Part shown: piece by piece, positions 31,457 through 42,978 of the stretch
How the letters are laid out: every line of letters starts with the position of its first letter
Numbering within the stretch: the stretch's first letter is position 1
DNA from: Aspidapion aeneum
Taxonomy: Eukaryota > Arthropoda > Insecta > Coleoptera > Brentidae
Direction of reading: 5' to 3'
Assembly (NCBI GenBank): GCA_963576565.1
Contig: OY755038.1
Span: forward strand, 61,046,366 to 61,110,365
DNA: 64,000 bases
Notes under the pieces: model-generated
What the model was told of the DNA's origin: nothing
Seen by the model: the letters and a program-made list of their open reading frames with translations, nothing else
The model's database searches: none
Translations under genes and position numbers: made by a program

Positions 31457-33020
31457 CGGAACTGCTGCTACGTTCTGCTAGCAGCCAATTGGGGAAGAAA
31501 ATATCTGTGTGTGAAACAAAAATTGTGTTTCTATGCGCTAATTTTCATGTTATTTCTTATAAACATATTTTGGATTTCAATAAAAAAATTTTGCTTAGTA
31601 GTAGGGTAGGCCGTGAATATTTTTGGTACTTATTTTCTTTGTCAGCAAATATCGATAAAACTGTTCCTTGATCAATTCTAAGCAAAATTTGTTATATGAA
31701 TAGGGGGGCGGGGTTCCGATGGGTTTAGGCGCAAAATGCAAAAAAGTTATGAATTCGAGGAACATTTTTTCTTAGTAATGCATATATGTTTATTAGTGAA
31801 AGCAATGACTAATCTCTAAGTATAGGAAATATCTCTGGCAAAATTATCAAAAAATGAAATATTCAATTTTTGACAATTTTGCTAGAGATATTTCCCATAT
31901 TTAGAGATAAGTCATACTATTTTTACAAGCTTTTATTTAACTTCAGATGTTCTCTCTAACTATCTAACTAACTATCAAATTTTGTGAAGCGTTTTTGACA
32001 CACTTCCCATTATCCGATTTGGATGAAATTTGGTACACACATAGTGGTCCCATGAAAAAAATATCCTTCACTTGACACACTTCAAATGACTTTTATAAAA
32101 TTTGGTATATGCATAAAGGTCCGATGGCAATACGGCCCAAACAAAAAATATATTTCTACCTCTACCCCCACCCTCTCCTTCCTCCAATAGAAAAATGAGT
32201 TTCCAAACAACTCTAGAATAAACTCTTCTGTTCTGTTATTGAACAAATATTTTCATTTAATAGAGTATATAGCTGAGACTAAAAAGTAGAAAATAAATTG
32301 GTAAAAAAAATTTTTTAAGTCACAAGCTTTTATAAAATGCACTAAAAATTAAAAAATAATTTTCGAACATTCTAATATTATCATAATAATAAAAGCGATG
32401 GCCGCAAATCAAAGCATAAGTTAATCTAAAGTTGTGATCTAAACACTTAAAGAATATTCAACATAGCAGGTCATCAAAGATATGTTTGATGTGCCGCAAT
32501 GTTATGCCATTGCCATACCTATGTCAGAGAAATGCTGGGGTATCTTAGGTCGGGTTGGGTGGGTTTGGTACCTCTGCATTTTTCTGCTAGATTGATTCTT
32601 GCAAATAGTGATATTTAATTGATACGGATATCTTATCGTGCTAACATCGTCAAGATTTCCATCAGTCGGCCATCGCTTTTATTATTATGATAATATTAGA
32701 ATGTTAGAAAATTATTTTTTAATCTTTAGTGCATTTTATAAAAGCTTGTGACTTAAAAAAAATTTTTTACCAATTTATTTATGCTTAGCTTAAGTATAGC
32801 TTTCACTAATATAGGCATTATTAAGAAAAAAAATTCCTCAAATTCGTAACTTTTTTGCATTTTGCGACTAAAACCATCGGAAAATAGGAAGGGTTTATAA
32901 TGACATTTTTTCTTATAATTGCTCACTGAACAATTCTATTAATGTTTGCTGACAAAGAAAATATCTTCCAAAAAATTTCACGTCCTCGCCTACTATTAGC
33001 ACCATAGCAGAACAAAACTA
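31457..33020. mobile_element. Foldback element, ~1.56 kb
   Basis: Nested arm matches define it: GTTCTGCTA / TAGCAGAAC at the outside, TTTTCTTTGTCAGCAAA / TTTGCTGACAAAGAAAA, GCAAAATGCAAAAAAGTTA / AACTTTTTTGCATTTTGC, and inner blocks of nearly 120 bp (32285-32406 against 32665-32783) that include AAGCGATGGCC / GGCCATCGCTT. The spacer is 32407-32664. The left arm carries an extra ~400-bp insertion with a hairpin. Confidence 0.7.
31807..31916. repeat. Near-perfect ~46-bp-stem hairpin
   Basis: GACTAATCTCTAAGTATAGG...TTATCAAAAAATG is followed after about 10 bases by the complement CATTTTTTGATAA-like sequence to CCATATTTAGAGATAAGTC. It sits inside the left arm of the foldback element. Confidence 0.75.
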
Positions 33021-33375
33021 AATATTGAATTTGTAAACTTGAAATAGTGTATGGAAATTGGGATATTTATAACACTCGTAGGAAATAGCTATTTTTCTAC
33101 AAAGGTCGAAAAATTCATTTTTTCGCACATTGACTAGGGGACAACTTGCCGCGATCGATTGGCTGGATCCGCTTCACCTTCGTTCGATTGTCGTCTCATT
33201 CGCCGCGGTTGGCAATTCGAAGCGGTGCGACTCGCCGCAGAAACAATTCGTCGCGAGAATTTGTGTTTGATAACATTAGCAGTTGTTTAAACGGTTTTAT
33301 TTAAATAGACACCATTATATTTGTTTGCTTTAATTTTTTTTTATAAGTACCTACTTGGTAGGTTTTTAGTATTCT

Positions 33376-33738
33376 GTAGCGCTATTCTTGATTTTCGGAG
33401 AAATTTTATTTCCCTCCCTCGAATAGACGCTCTGATTGGCCCACGCACGCAAGGCAATACAAATACGCACACCTGGTTGGTCGACGTCGACGCTGTAAAT
33501 TCCTCTCTCTATTGACAAAGGTTGTAGGATTTTCGATAAACGTTGTTCTGTTGGTCGCTGGCGAGAGAAATAAAAGTAAGCAAATTCCAGCAAAACTGTT
33601 GCCATTAAAGGGATAATGGCAAAATATGCATGGACCAATCAGATGTGGGTATTTGCATTGCCTTGCATGCGTGGACCAATAGAACATGCATTCGAGGGAA
33701 AGGAATAAAATTTTCCCGAAAATCAAGAATAGCGCTAC
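33376..33738. mobile_element. Long-TIR MITE, 363 bp
   Basis: GTAGCGCTATTCTTGATTTT at the left matches the complement of the right end, and similarity continues inward for about 115 bp (CCCTCGAAT, ATTGG.CCACGCA, GCAAGGCAAT.CAAATAC). Overlapping open frames on both strands are arm artefacts. Confidence 0.75.
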
Positions 33739-33959
33739 TGGTGGTGAAAACATAATTTATCATTTTTTCATAACTAAAAATTTAGGACGGCGGATCCCCA
33801 CTGGCTGACTTTCGTATTGATACACCTCGATCTAACCAACCTAATTACCCAACCCAACCAACCAACGAACCGTGGCAACGCTAGGGTAGCTATTCTAGGT
33901 CTTGAACGACGCAATAGTTCCCATCACATACTTTAGCCAATGGCAAGCTTTAAATTAGC

Positions 33960-34252
33960 TCCGAGCCGTCACGTGCTATGCGAAAAGACATCCATTGCGC
34001 AAGCTTCTCCTGCGAGCCGACTGCGCATTCCCCGCATGGTCGTTTGAACCCGAATACAAACACATACATACCGGGTATTAATTTCTACTTAGTATTCAAG
34101 TCTTTGGTGAATCCCGAGGTGAATCCCTTTTCTGGTTTATTGATACTTTCTAATGAAATTATTTTTTTAAAAATGATCGAATTTTAATATTTTTTAAGTG
34201 AAACTTGGGAGTAACGTGCACATGTGCACTTATGAAGAAACCGCCACCGCCA
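33960..34252 (-). mobile_element. hAT relic, inverse copy of the 24.17-kb element
   Basis: The minus strand starts GGTGGCGGTTTC, then GTGCACATGTGCACGTTACT, a TTGATAAACC-like block and TGTATTCGGGTTC, in the same order as 24171-24400. Transposase sequence is not seen here. Confidence 0.6.
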
Positions 34253-35442
34253 ACCAACGTAATCAATGTCGCCCTAGATGCTAGTGTTAATTTATCATGC
34301 TTCCGAAAAACTCATATCTTCTTAATGGTTTTTTGCTTTACATAGTATAATTTAGCTGAATTATTTGAATTTTGTTAACTTACAGTAAGGTGTAAATCCT
34401 TAGCCTCCTTTTTCCACGTTTATGGAGAATGTTGGCTAAATGATCAATTACAGGAAAGAAAGTTATATAAATATATTGTTGAAATTATTATACCAATAGG
34501 CATCATATTACTTTATTTTTAAAGGAAAAGTGTGTAATCCCCACACAGATTTCGATCTTTCTTTTTTATCAGTACCTGATAATAGCGCTAAAGATTCATT
34601 CAAAACCATGTCAATAGCATATGCGTCACTTCGCAAAAAGTAACTAATTAGCGGAATCTTTAGAGACTTTTGTCATTAATAATATTTTTGCGGAAATAAA
34701 AATGTACTAGATAAAAAAATGTTCCAGAAAAAAAATTCTAAACGTCTGTTAAGCTACATTTATCAAAGCCTGTTGCCTTCAAGCCAGTGCTAATTAACGA
34801 AGATTCATCTGCCTAACCAGCTACCAGATACTACATACAGCTACTCAGTCAGAGCTTCAGAAATACATAAAGAATAATCTTAGTTAATTAGTCATTGCTA
34901 CTTTTACGCGACTAAAAGGGAATAACCCATCCATACGAAAGAAAATAATGCTTTAGGTAGTTTAGTTTTTGTGGATTTTTTTGTGTGTGAATAAATACAA
35001 AACTATGATCAATTGATATTTTTTGGCTACTTTTTAAAGTTGACCCTTTGTACTCAAATGCCAACTCAATGAATTTAGTCAAGAAATTTTTCTAAATATG
35101 GCAACATCGTACCTATATTTATAATACGGAGTTTGATGATCCTATGAGAAATATTTTATAAAAATAGTCATGACGTTTTCGGTCTATGAGGACTGTTGCA
35201 TTTCGTTTGTAGTAAACATTTGAGACATAATAAGATCGATGAGCTATTCGATACAATCAAACGGGTTCCTGAAAAGTTCTGATGCGATCCACATGCCATC
35301 AGACAAGTTCTTCTACATTTCAGATGTAATTGATTGTTGGCAAAAATAGCCATCAGCCCATGGAGTCGATGCCTGTTGAAGGATGACTTTATATAATAAC
35401 TGAAATTTCAAGGTTGTAAAATTTCATAAATCTTTTCGAGAA
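34253..35442. other. No supported gene, 1.2 kb
   Basis: Between 35168 and 35370 the sequence is less AT-rich and may belong to the interrupted transposase gene that follows, but I see no reading frame with recognisable motifs. The rest is AT-rich. Confidence 0.45.
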
Positions 35443-36577
35443 ATGTTGTGTATAAACAGCTTTGCGGGGAAATTGGCAATACATTTATTGAAGGATGATG
35501 GTTCATCCAGCTCATTAGATTCGGACGAAGAACTTCTTTTAAGTGCACGAAAACCTCATGCAAAAATCCTGGATTATGTCGAGAAAACGGTCCAACATAG
35601 TTTAAGTGACTTTAAATTCAACTTTCGAATGACCCGAGACCGAGGGGTCATCAGCTTTCAACAGTACTGTACAAATTTCACAACAGTACCCGACAGTACC
35701 ACGACAGGATCCAACAGTACTCGACAGTACACGACAGTACTCAACAGTACTCGACAGTACACGACAGTACACGACAGTACTCAACAGTACTCGACAGTAC
35801 CACGACAGGACCCAACAGTACTCGACAGTACACGACAGTACCCAACAGTACTCGACAGTACACGACAGTACTCGACAGTACTCGACAGTACTCGACAGTA
35901 CACGACAGGACCCAACAGTACTCGACAGTACCCAACAGTACTCGACAGTACACGACAGTACACGACAGGACCCAACAGTACACGACAGTACGTAACAGGA
36001 CTTAACAGTACATGATAGAATCCAACAGTACTCGACACAATCCTCTTAGCCGAAACAGTGGGCGTAGATGCAAAACGACAAGATGACCTTTTTTTTTTTT
36101 TTTTTGGAGACGGCGCGGTTCAAATTTTTACGGCGCGGTTCGGCTCATTATTGAATCATATATGAAACGCGCGAAGGCCCTATCGGCCTTCCCCAGGATG
36201 ACCTTTTTGTGGTCGCAAGATTTGTGAGCGCGGTGCGGTTCCCCAAAGATGATGACCTTTTTTTTTTTTTTTTGTTTTTTTTTTTTTTTTTTTTTTTTGC
36301 TCGCATGTTTTTTGAGGGCGAGGTACGACGACAGTACTCAACAGGACCCAACAGTACACCGCCAGGACCCAACAGTACTCGACAGTACACGACAGTACTC
36401 AACAGTACACCGACAGGACCCAACAGTACTCGACAATACACGACAGTACCCAACAGTACTCGACAGTACACGACAGTACCCAACAGTACTCAACAGTACA
36501 CGTCAGGACCCAAGTCCTGTTGGACGCTGTACAAAATTTTAGGGTGCCGATGACCCCTCGCCCGAGACGCAGTTGAG
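35443..36577 (+). pseudogene. PIF/Harbinger-like (HARBI1-type) N-terminal exon, split by insertion
   Basis: The frame opens at 35443 and reads an acidic stretch (GSSSSLDSDEELLLS) followed by AKILDYVEKTV and FKFNFRMTRD. The FRM.R motif after an aromatic-rich helix is typical of the N-terminal region of PIF/Harbinger nucleases. At 35640 an inserted element interrupts it; removing the insert and one copy of the target duplication restores frame as MTRDAVE, ending at GAG with donor GTAGGT at 36578. Catalytic DDE exons are not in view. It may be a transposon or a domesticated relative. Confidence 0.55.
35641..36560. mobile_element. Young inverted-repeat element with decamer minisatellite, copy 1 (920 bp)
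   Basis: Terminal inverted repeats CGAGGGGTCATCAGC / GCCGATGACCCCTCG, with sub-terminal GTACAAATTT / AAATTTTGTAC. A perfect 8-bp target duplication CCCGAGAC lies at 35633-35640 and 36561-36568. Two blocks of ACAGTACWCG-type decamers (about 35660-36030 and 36325-36510) flank a core with two long T tracts, CGGCGCGGTTC repeats and an AAGGCCCTATCGGCCTT hairpin. All long ORFs here are repeat artefacts. Superfamily is not recognised; 8-bp duplications occur in hAT and P, but the termini do not match. Confidence 0.9.
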
Positions 36578-36661
36578 GTAGGTCAGAAAATTCAAAAATT
36601 AGGTTAAACGCATCGGGTTCTTCTAATTTTTGTTGGCCTCATCGCTAATGGCTGTCATAAT

Positions 36662-37064
36662 CATATCGTGGGCTGAATGCAATAGTTGGGTAACTTGATT
36701 TTTGTAGTTTTGCGAAAATCGATAAAATGTAATTGGTAGTATAAAAGAAGTTGCCTGGAGAAGGGTTGCTTGTACAATATGAGGCAATTTTTATTTTTAG
36801 GGTTTACACAGTTGTCTTCTTTTATAAAATAAAAAGATCAGAAAATAGAGAAAAACATACTAAAGTTATCTATTTATAGCTCCAAAAAAGTTTACGTTTA
36901 AATTGTCTACTTTTTTCATTTGCAGATAGACGTCGCCAGTTTAGAATAACGTATTATCCAGCTTTTGCCTTCGATAGCGCTTGATTCCCACTATATGAAA
37001 AAGTAGATTACTCAAAATCACAAAATTACGAGTTACCCAACTACTGCATTCAGCTCACGATATG
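36662..37064. mobile_element. Inverted-repeat MITE, 403 bp
   Basis: CATATCGTGGGCTGAATGCA..AGTTGGGTAAC at the left matches the complement of the right end (CATATCGTGAGCTGAATGCA). The arms are about 34 bp. No ORF. Target duplication unclear. Confidence 0.7.
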
Positions 37065-38490
37065 TTCTCTCGACTGATACCATCGATGGCAACAGTTAGA
37101 TGGATTTCAGAATAGTTTAAGAACTCTCCCTCTTCTATTAGCTGAGCATGAATTACAAAATAAACCACATCAATCTGATACTTCTTTATTCTGTGGTCAG
37201 TGTCGACAAGCGTTATGGATTCATTCGTAAACTTCTCAAATTAATGTCAGTAGAGCTGACTTGGTCTTGGCAAATTGCTGCCTTACGGTGCACAGCCTTT
37301 CACATTTTGCGTACATTTAATTAAGCATTATGGGTAGCTACATGCATACTCAATTTAAATTAAAGAGATGTTCATTTGGAGTATTTTGTTTATGACCTTT
37401 AAATTGCAGACTATACTAAATTGGATAGTTCTTTCCAGTCCTTTTGGAATAAAAAATATAATAAATGAAAATACATTATGTCATTTTGTTCTTTTTTGCT
37501 TTATTATGTTTTATAATATTAATAATTTAAAAGCAATATTATTTAGGAAGATGTTGTTTTTTTTAGTTCAGTAGTTATGTTATGATACGATATTTTGAAT
37601 AAATAAATGTAGATGATAAAACCACCGATCTTGGCGATCCGTGATAAAACGCTTTGGTAAAAAAACAAATGAGTATAAAATTTTAAAAAAATACTGTGAC
37701 TAATACACAAGAATGTGTTAATTATATTAGTTGCAAATTTTTGGAATGGGAGAAGCAATTCCCCTTCCCCTTGGGACTGATTTAAGACAACCAATATATT
37801 ACTATTTATTGTGTTTACAGTTTGCAGGTGTAAAACCGATGTAACTGCAGTACTGTATCACATGTTTTTATTATCTTTCGGTTAATTTTTTATTTATATT
37901 TTTTTTGTCATAAATATGTATCTTATTTAGTGTACAAATGGTGTTTACCAGCAACTTATTTATTAACTGATTCGGTTGATTGTGCCTCGATTCTGCTCTT
38001 TTTTAACGGTTCTACTGATTGTTTACTAATATTTGTAAAAAATTCATTCTTTGGAGATTCGTAAATTTGTCTTTTTTAGCTTTGGTTGCTTTTTAAAGAT
38101 ATTTAACTTAACTGCGTGATAATTTTCTGTAATTTTAAACACTTCTATGAGGTCGCCTTTTTGTATTCCATTTTCCATCTTGTTTAAGTCCAATTTTTTT
38201 CTTTGTATGGTTTGTTTCATGTCAGTATCTTTGGTTATAAATCATTGGTTGTATCTAGCGTAATTTTTGTGGTCCATCGCTTCGCTGTGTCCTTGATTGT
38301 ATTCTAGGATGATTACCTGTACCAAAATTTCAACAATTTTTGGACACAACGCGCTAAAGTTTGCTGTTTTTATTTACTTTTTTCAAAATTGGCATGTTTG
38401 TAAGGAATCATGAGTAAAAGGAGAACTTACATTACAATACACCACCACAAGTTGTCCCTCGAGTCCAAAGATGTCACCTCGCAGATCGGT
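37065..38490. other. No gene seen, 1.4 kb
   Basis: AT-rich; short frames of 60-85 codons are without motifs. No repeats noticed. Confidence 0.55.
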
Positions 38491-38495
38491 GATGT

Positions 38496-38557
38496 AGGGT
38501 CACTGCATCTTGGAAGCCTGGCTTAGAGACGCCAGGCTTCCAGGATGCAGTGACCTT
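38496..38557. repeat. 27-bp-stem hairpin
   Basis: AGGGTCACTGCATCTTGGAA..GCCTGGC is followed after an 8-base loop TTAGAGAC by its complement with two mismatches. GGGTCACTGCATCCTG also appears once at 5138-5155, so the arm is a repeated sequence. Confidence 0.9.
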
Positions 38558-38559
38558 AT

Positions 38560-39410
38560 GTTAATGCAAAGTGACCGTCGATATTCACGCGAGTAGTCGT
38601 GGAAAATGGTTTTCGAGGTGGTCTATATAGTGGACCACCGCGCCGGTTGGGTGGAAAAATTCGTGGCACATTTTATAGATCACCGCACCGGTAAGACTTA
38701 AACGTGTGCTTTTTCCATTAAAGATTTATAGATATTATCACTTTACGGTCTTTGTGCTTTTCTACTTTTTCCAGCGTTATACCTCTTAGGTAGTCCAAAT
38801 CGAGCCGTCAACTTTTTAAGTGGTCTAGAAATAAACTGAATTTATCCTAGAGCCTAAATCGTAAAAGTTGGTGGTCTGATATTTGATCTACTGTAAATTC
38901 CTTTACTTTTCATTGTATGGATTAATTTTGTAAGTCTATCTACCTGCATTTAGTAGTGCCCCTATGGAATTCAATAATTTTATTATATTACTCATAGTTG
39001 ATTTAGAAAATTACAAACTAAAAATAGAAATATCATCAATATAGTTTTTGCTTTGATGAAAATTTCATTACAAGGCTGGCTCAATAAACAGCCTCCGGCA
39101 GGTGGTTATGGCGTAAACGTGCCTCAAACCGTTTTGATGCTGGCCGCAATAATAATGCCGACATGATTCTTATCATATATGTAGATATCTATAGAGATAC
39201 GGCCAACCCATAGCAGCACATCTCAAAAATAATTTGATTTTTTTTTAAATATTTTTCCTTAGGGGTTTTTAGATATATCTTATAACCAAGCCACAAAACT
39301 TAACGTACTACTACGATTTTTACTATTACCTAGTTAATAAAAAATAGATACAAAAAATATTTAAATCATAATAATAGTTTAAAAATTAGGAAACAGTATA
39401 TTTCCTAATA
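38560..39410. other. No gene seen, 0.85 kb
   Basis: GGTGGTCTATATAGTGGACC and GATCACCGCACCGG-type short repeats at 38610-38695; otherwise unassigned AT-rich sequence. Confidence 0.5.
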
Positions 39411-39414
39411 AGTG

Positions 39415-40292
39415 TGGCAAGTGCCGCAAGTGTCACTTTTCCGCATGCCATCAAGTGCGGAAAATAAACTTTCCGCAAGAGATAAGAACACTATTTTTTT
39501 CTTCAAGCGTGTGGAAAACATAAAAAATCAAAAAGTATAAAAACACGTTCAATAAATCTATAGGTTTTGTAGAAACACCACATTACGACACTTTATAACT
39601 GGGCACTATTTGCCAGAACGTTGTCTTGCAGATAAGGCATTAAAACCTTGACAACGCCTTCATAAGGACGGTTCTTGACAACTATTTGAAAGTTGGGTTG
39701 AAGGACACCAACAAAAATGTATACTAAGGTACCGATTTTTCGGTTTTTTGGAAAAGTAGTGCGAAAAAGTGGTACTTTCTAAACTAAAATGCCTGCGGAA
39801 TAGTGACTCGTAGAAAAAGTAATTTTTTTTATTTTAGATCAGGTCAGGATTTTAGGTTGTATACTGATAAAAATAAATTTCATAACTAAAAAACAAATGG
39901 ATCCATAAGGGATCTGATACCTTCCTAGCACATTAGCACACACCAAGTGAACTACCACGCTATATCAACCTTGAAAACAATTTTTGTAAAGATCTCAGAA
40001 AGTTTTTACGGTGTTTTTAGTTATAACAAAAATTATTGATAAAAATGTGCTCTGTTAAAAATTTAGCATATTTTCAATTTCTAAACTGTCAGAAAGCTCT
40101 CTTAGAAAGTATGTATTTTGACCAAAATCTAATCAGCTCTTTAAAGTGTTGCACGCTATTATATCTAAAAGTTTCATGAAAATCGGTTGAGCGGTTTAGA
40201 AGCTCTCGTGTTACAGACAGACATACACACACACGGATAGGTCGAATACACCCAAGTAACATATTTTCGGCGTTATCTCAAAAACAAAATTT
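39415..40292 (-). mobile_element. Composite repeat, inverse copy of 28.72-29.52 kb
   Basis: 39415-39880 carries the TGCGGAAA segment reversed (GGACACCAACAAAAATG, CTAAGGTACCGAT) and 39890-40292 the ACCTTCCTAGC family member D reversed, including GGATCTGATACCTTCCTAGC, GAAAATCGGTTGAGCGG and an ACACACAC seed. Same order and relative orientation as at 28.7 kb. Confidence 0.65.
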
Positions 40293-41714
40293 GAAATATC
40301 TATTGATTTAAAAAAAGTTCCACTTTTCTAGGTTCTACCGATTTTGGGTTTGAAAAAAAATATTAAGAAACACGCAAGAATCGCAACCGAAGTAACACCC
40401 ATTTTTTCAAAAATCCCGATATCTTTAAAATAATTGGTCCGAATTCGACGAAAATGATCCACTTAGTTCGAGGAACCTTTCTACATAAAAATTTTTTGCC
40501 ATTTGTCAAAATGTTTTTAAATTAAAAAAAAACTTATAAAATTAAAAGAGTTTGCAATAATCTTTAAAACAAAAATTTAATATTAAAAAGATTAATTTTA
40601 TATTAAAGAGGAGAAAACATTCTGTAAAATGAATGAATGAATGAAACGACTTTTATTGCAAATATGAAGTACCTAGGTTTAAACTTTGATCAGTAACCAC
40701 GCAAAATATCGTCACTCAAATATTATACGCAATTTGGTTAAAATTAAAACTTTTTCCAAAGCGATGAGTCTGTAGCATGAGCGATGCGATAATTGCATCA
40801 GTTGTATGGGGCTGACCTAAATAAATGTTATTATTAAAATGCATTGCAAACTACTACAGCTTTGTTTAGTCTATGCCTAATTCATAATGTAATTTCACTT
40901 AATTTAGGAGAAAATAATAACATATTACAGAAAATCGCGTAGCGAAACTCATCCATATGTTTTGTTCCGCAACCTTCGTCTAACTGCTTTCACGTGTGGG
41001 AAAACAACTTTGCACACTCATAAGGAAAACTACTATTCTAAAATCTTCAAAAGTTGCATAATATGTTTTCTGTCAGAGTAAAAGCGTCTAATTGATTTAA
41101 AATGATAGGTAGATGTTTAAATTTCCACAAAATATATTTTTGGGAGTTATTAATACGATATTTGGATAGTTTTCGACTTGTAACATCTGTTTTTCCATAC
41201 AACGTGACTAGACTTAAATGCTGCTGTAAAATATAAACATGGCTTTTACAGTAGATCCTTATAATGACATTCTTTTTCCTTATTAATTTACTTTATAACC
41301 ATAAATTTATTCAGCGCTTGGGGGTCTAAAATGTTAAGAAAAGGTTTCCCAGATCCTTCATGTCACTGCTTATTCCAAATTCGTTCCTGCTTAAATTGCC
41401 TTGAGCGTATTGGTTACGGAAAGGTATGTATATGGCATCCAAAATTGCATATTATTAAGTGTTTAGTTTGGAATTATGGTTTTGGCATGCTTGGCTGTAT
41501 GTATAGCGTGCAGGAGACCCCCGGATTTTTTAGTAAATAAAAGGAGTAAGTTTTTTCACTAGAGTGTTTTTGGTCAGGCTTTTTGCTAGTCCTTTATATA
41601 GATCCTGTATGTATGACATATTTTAAAGAAATAGAGACGCGACAAACCAATCAAAGTCACTCAAACTCATATGTTATTTTCTCGCCAAGTTTCCTCCACT
41701 TTGTTGACGTCACA
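40293..41714. other. No supported gene, 1.4 kb; possible LINE tail at 40.63 kb
   Basis: (AATG)4 followed by AAACGACTTTTATTGCAAAT at 40631 looks like the 3' end and short-repeat tail of a minus-strand non-LTR element, but no coding part follows. A 69-codon frame at 41331-41540 is unrecognised. Confidence 0.4.
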
Positions 41715-42437
41715 TCGGGGGCTGACTTTTTTTTGATGGTCACGTCAGGACACAGCTGGTTGTCTTAAAAATATTGAAGTTGGAATGACGGTTCATGAAT
41801 ATTTGATTTTTTTTTACATAAAGCCGGTTTTGTGATTAAATGTATAGTAATCCTTAATTTTTCAGAGCCGCTTCATTAGCTCACACAAAAATTACATTTA
41901 AAGCAGAAGCGAATGTGTTCGTCTCAGCGTGGAAAGAAATCGGATACCTACATCTATTTATTTATATTCGGCACTCGGCAGAACTTTAAAACTTAATATA
42001 GTTATTTATATGTGTCTACAAAAATTCCAATATCAAAAAATGATATTTTTTAGTGCAATTTTGTTTTAATAAGATTAACGCTGTTATTTTTGGATTCTAA
42101 ATTAACTTTCTTATAAAAATCATTAAAAAATCAAAAAAGTTTCACAATACAAACAAATAAATAAATGCCATGACAAACACAGATGACAAAGTCAAATACA
42201 TGTCAAATATAACAGTTGGAATGCCGTACATGGCGGGTAATTTGAATTCAAAATAAAGAATGCAGAATTTTAAAGATTTTAACCTTTTAATCATCCTGCA
42301 TCCTTACGAAAGTTTGGTAAAATATCGGGATGGTGTCAGAGAATATTTCGCTGAAATTTCGCGGAAATCTGTAGTGTCATTTTGAAAATCTCATAAAAAG
42401 ACTTCCCATTAGACCCTATGTAAAAGTCAGCCCCCGA
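41715..42437. mobile_element. Inverted-repeat element, 723 bp
   Basis: TCGGGGGCTGACTTTT at the left and AAAAGTCAGCCCCCGA at the right are complementary over 16 bp. Interior AT-rich, no ORF. No convincing target duplication. Confidence 0.55.
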
Positions 42438-42978
42438 GAACATCTGATTTTTTCAGGGTCGTGGCCTGTATTTTTTTCTTGACTTGGTTTCACTAAAATA
42501 AGTTATGTTTTCAATGGTTAGTGACGTCAATCACATGCAATATAAACATTCCCAAACAAACAGTTCGTTACGTAAACATCCGTTATTTATTAAGCGAAAT
42601 TTAATTTTTTGTCCTTGCATCCATAAAAATTATGTGACGGACGTTTAAGCTAATATTGCAAACTTCACGTTCTAAAATGCCAACCAACCAAATCTGGTAT
42701 TGTTATTCCGTAACCTCACATTCCCTGTTTGTTTATGATTTTTATAATCTTATTTTTTTTTGATATTTAAAAAAATAAATAATTTTTTTAATAAAAAATG
42801 TCGGTTTGCCGACATACTTTCATTCCTAAATAAAAATTATAAGGGTGGATTCAGAGTTCTGTAAAGGAAGCAAAATTAAGAAAAATAAACAATCTGGGAA
42901 CAATGTCATTCATACGTTTACATGATATTCCATACCTTTTTTACATTTTCTCAAGAACAAGGACCGCAGGTCGGTTTA
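42438..42978. other. No gene seen, 0.54 kb
   Basis: AT-rich. A short hairpin ATGTCGGTTTGCCGACAT stands at about 42808. Confidence 0.5.

Noticed and set aside
33366..33753. Overlapping 90- and 115-codon minus-strand ORFs
   Set aside because: They lie inside the 363-bp inverted-repeat element and are mirrored by a plus-strand frame, as expected for complementary arms.
35443..36015. 190-codon ORF rich in Ser-Thr-Arg-Gln-Tyr repeats, and similar frames on both strands at 35.6-36.6 and 45.65-46.55 kb
   Set aside because: Beyond codon ~66 these are translations of the ACAGTACWCG decamer minisatellite, whose near-10-bp period leaves several frames open. Only the first ~66 codons of the 35443 frame have non-repeat content.
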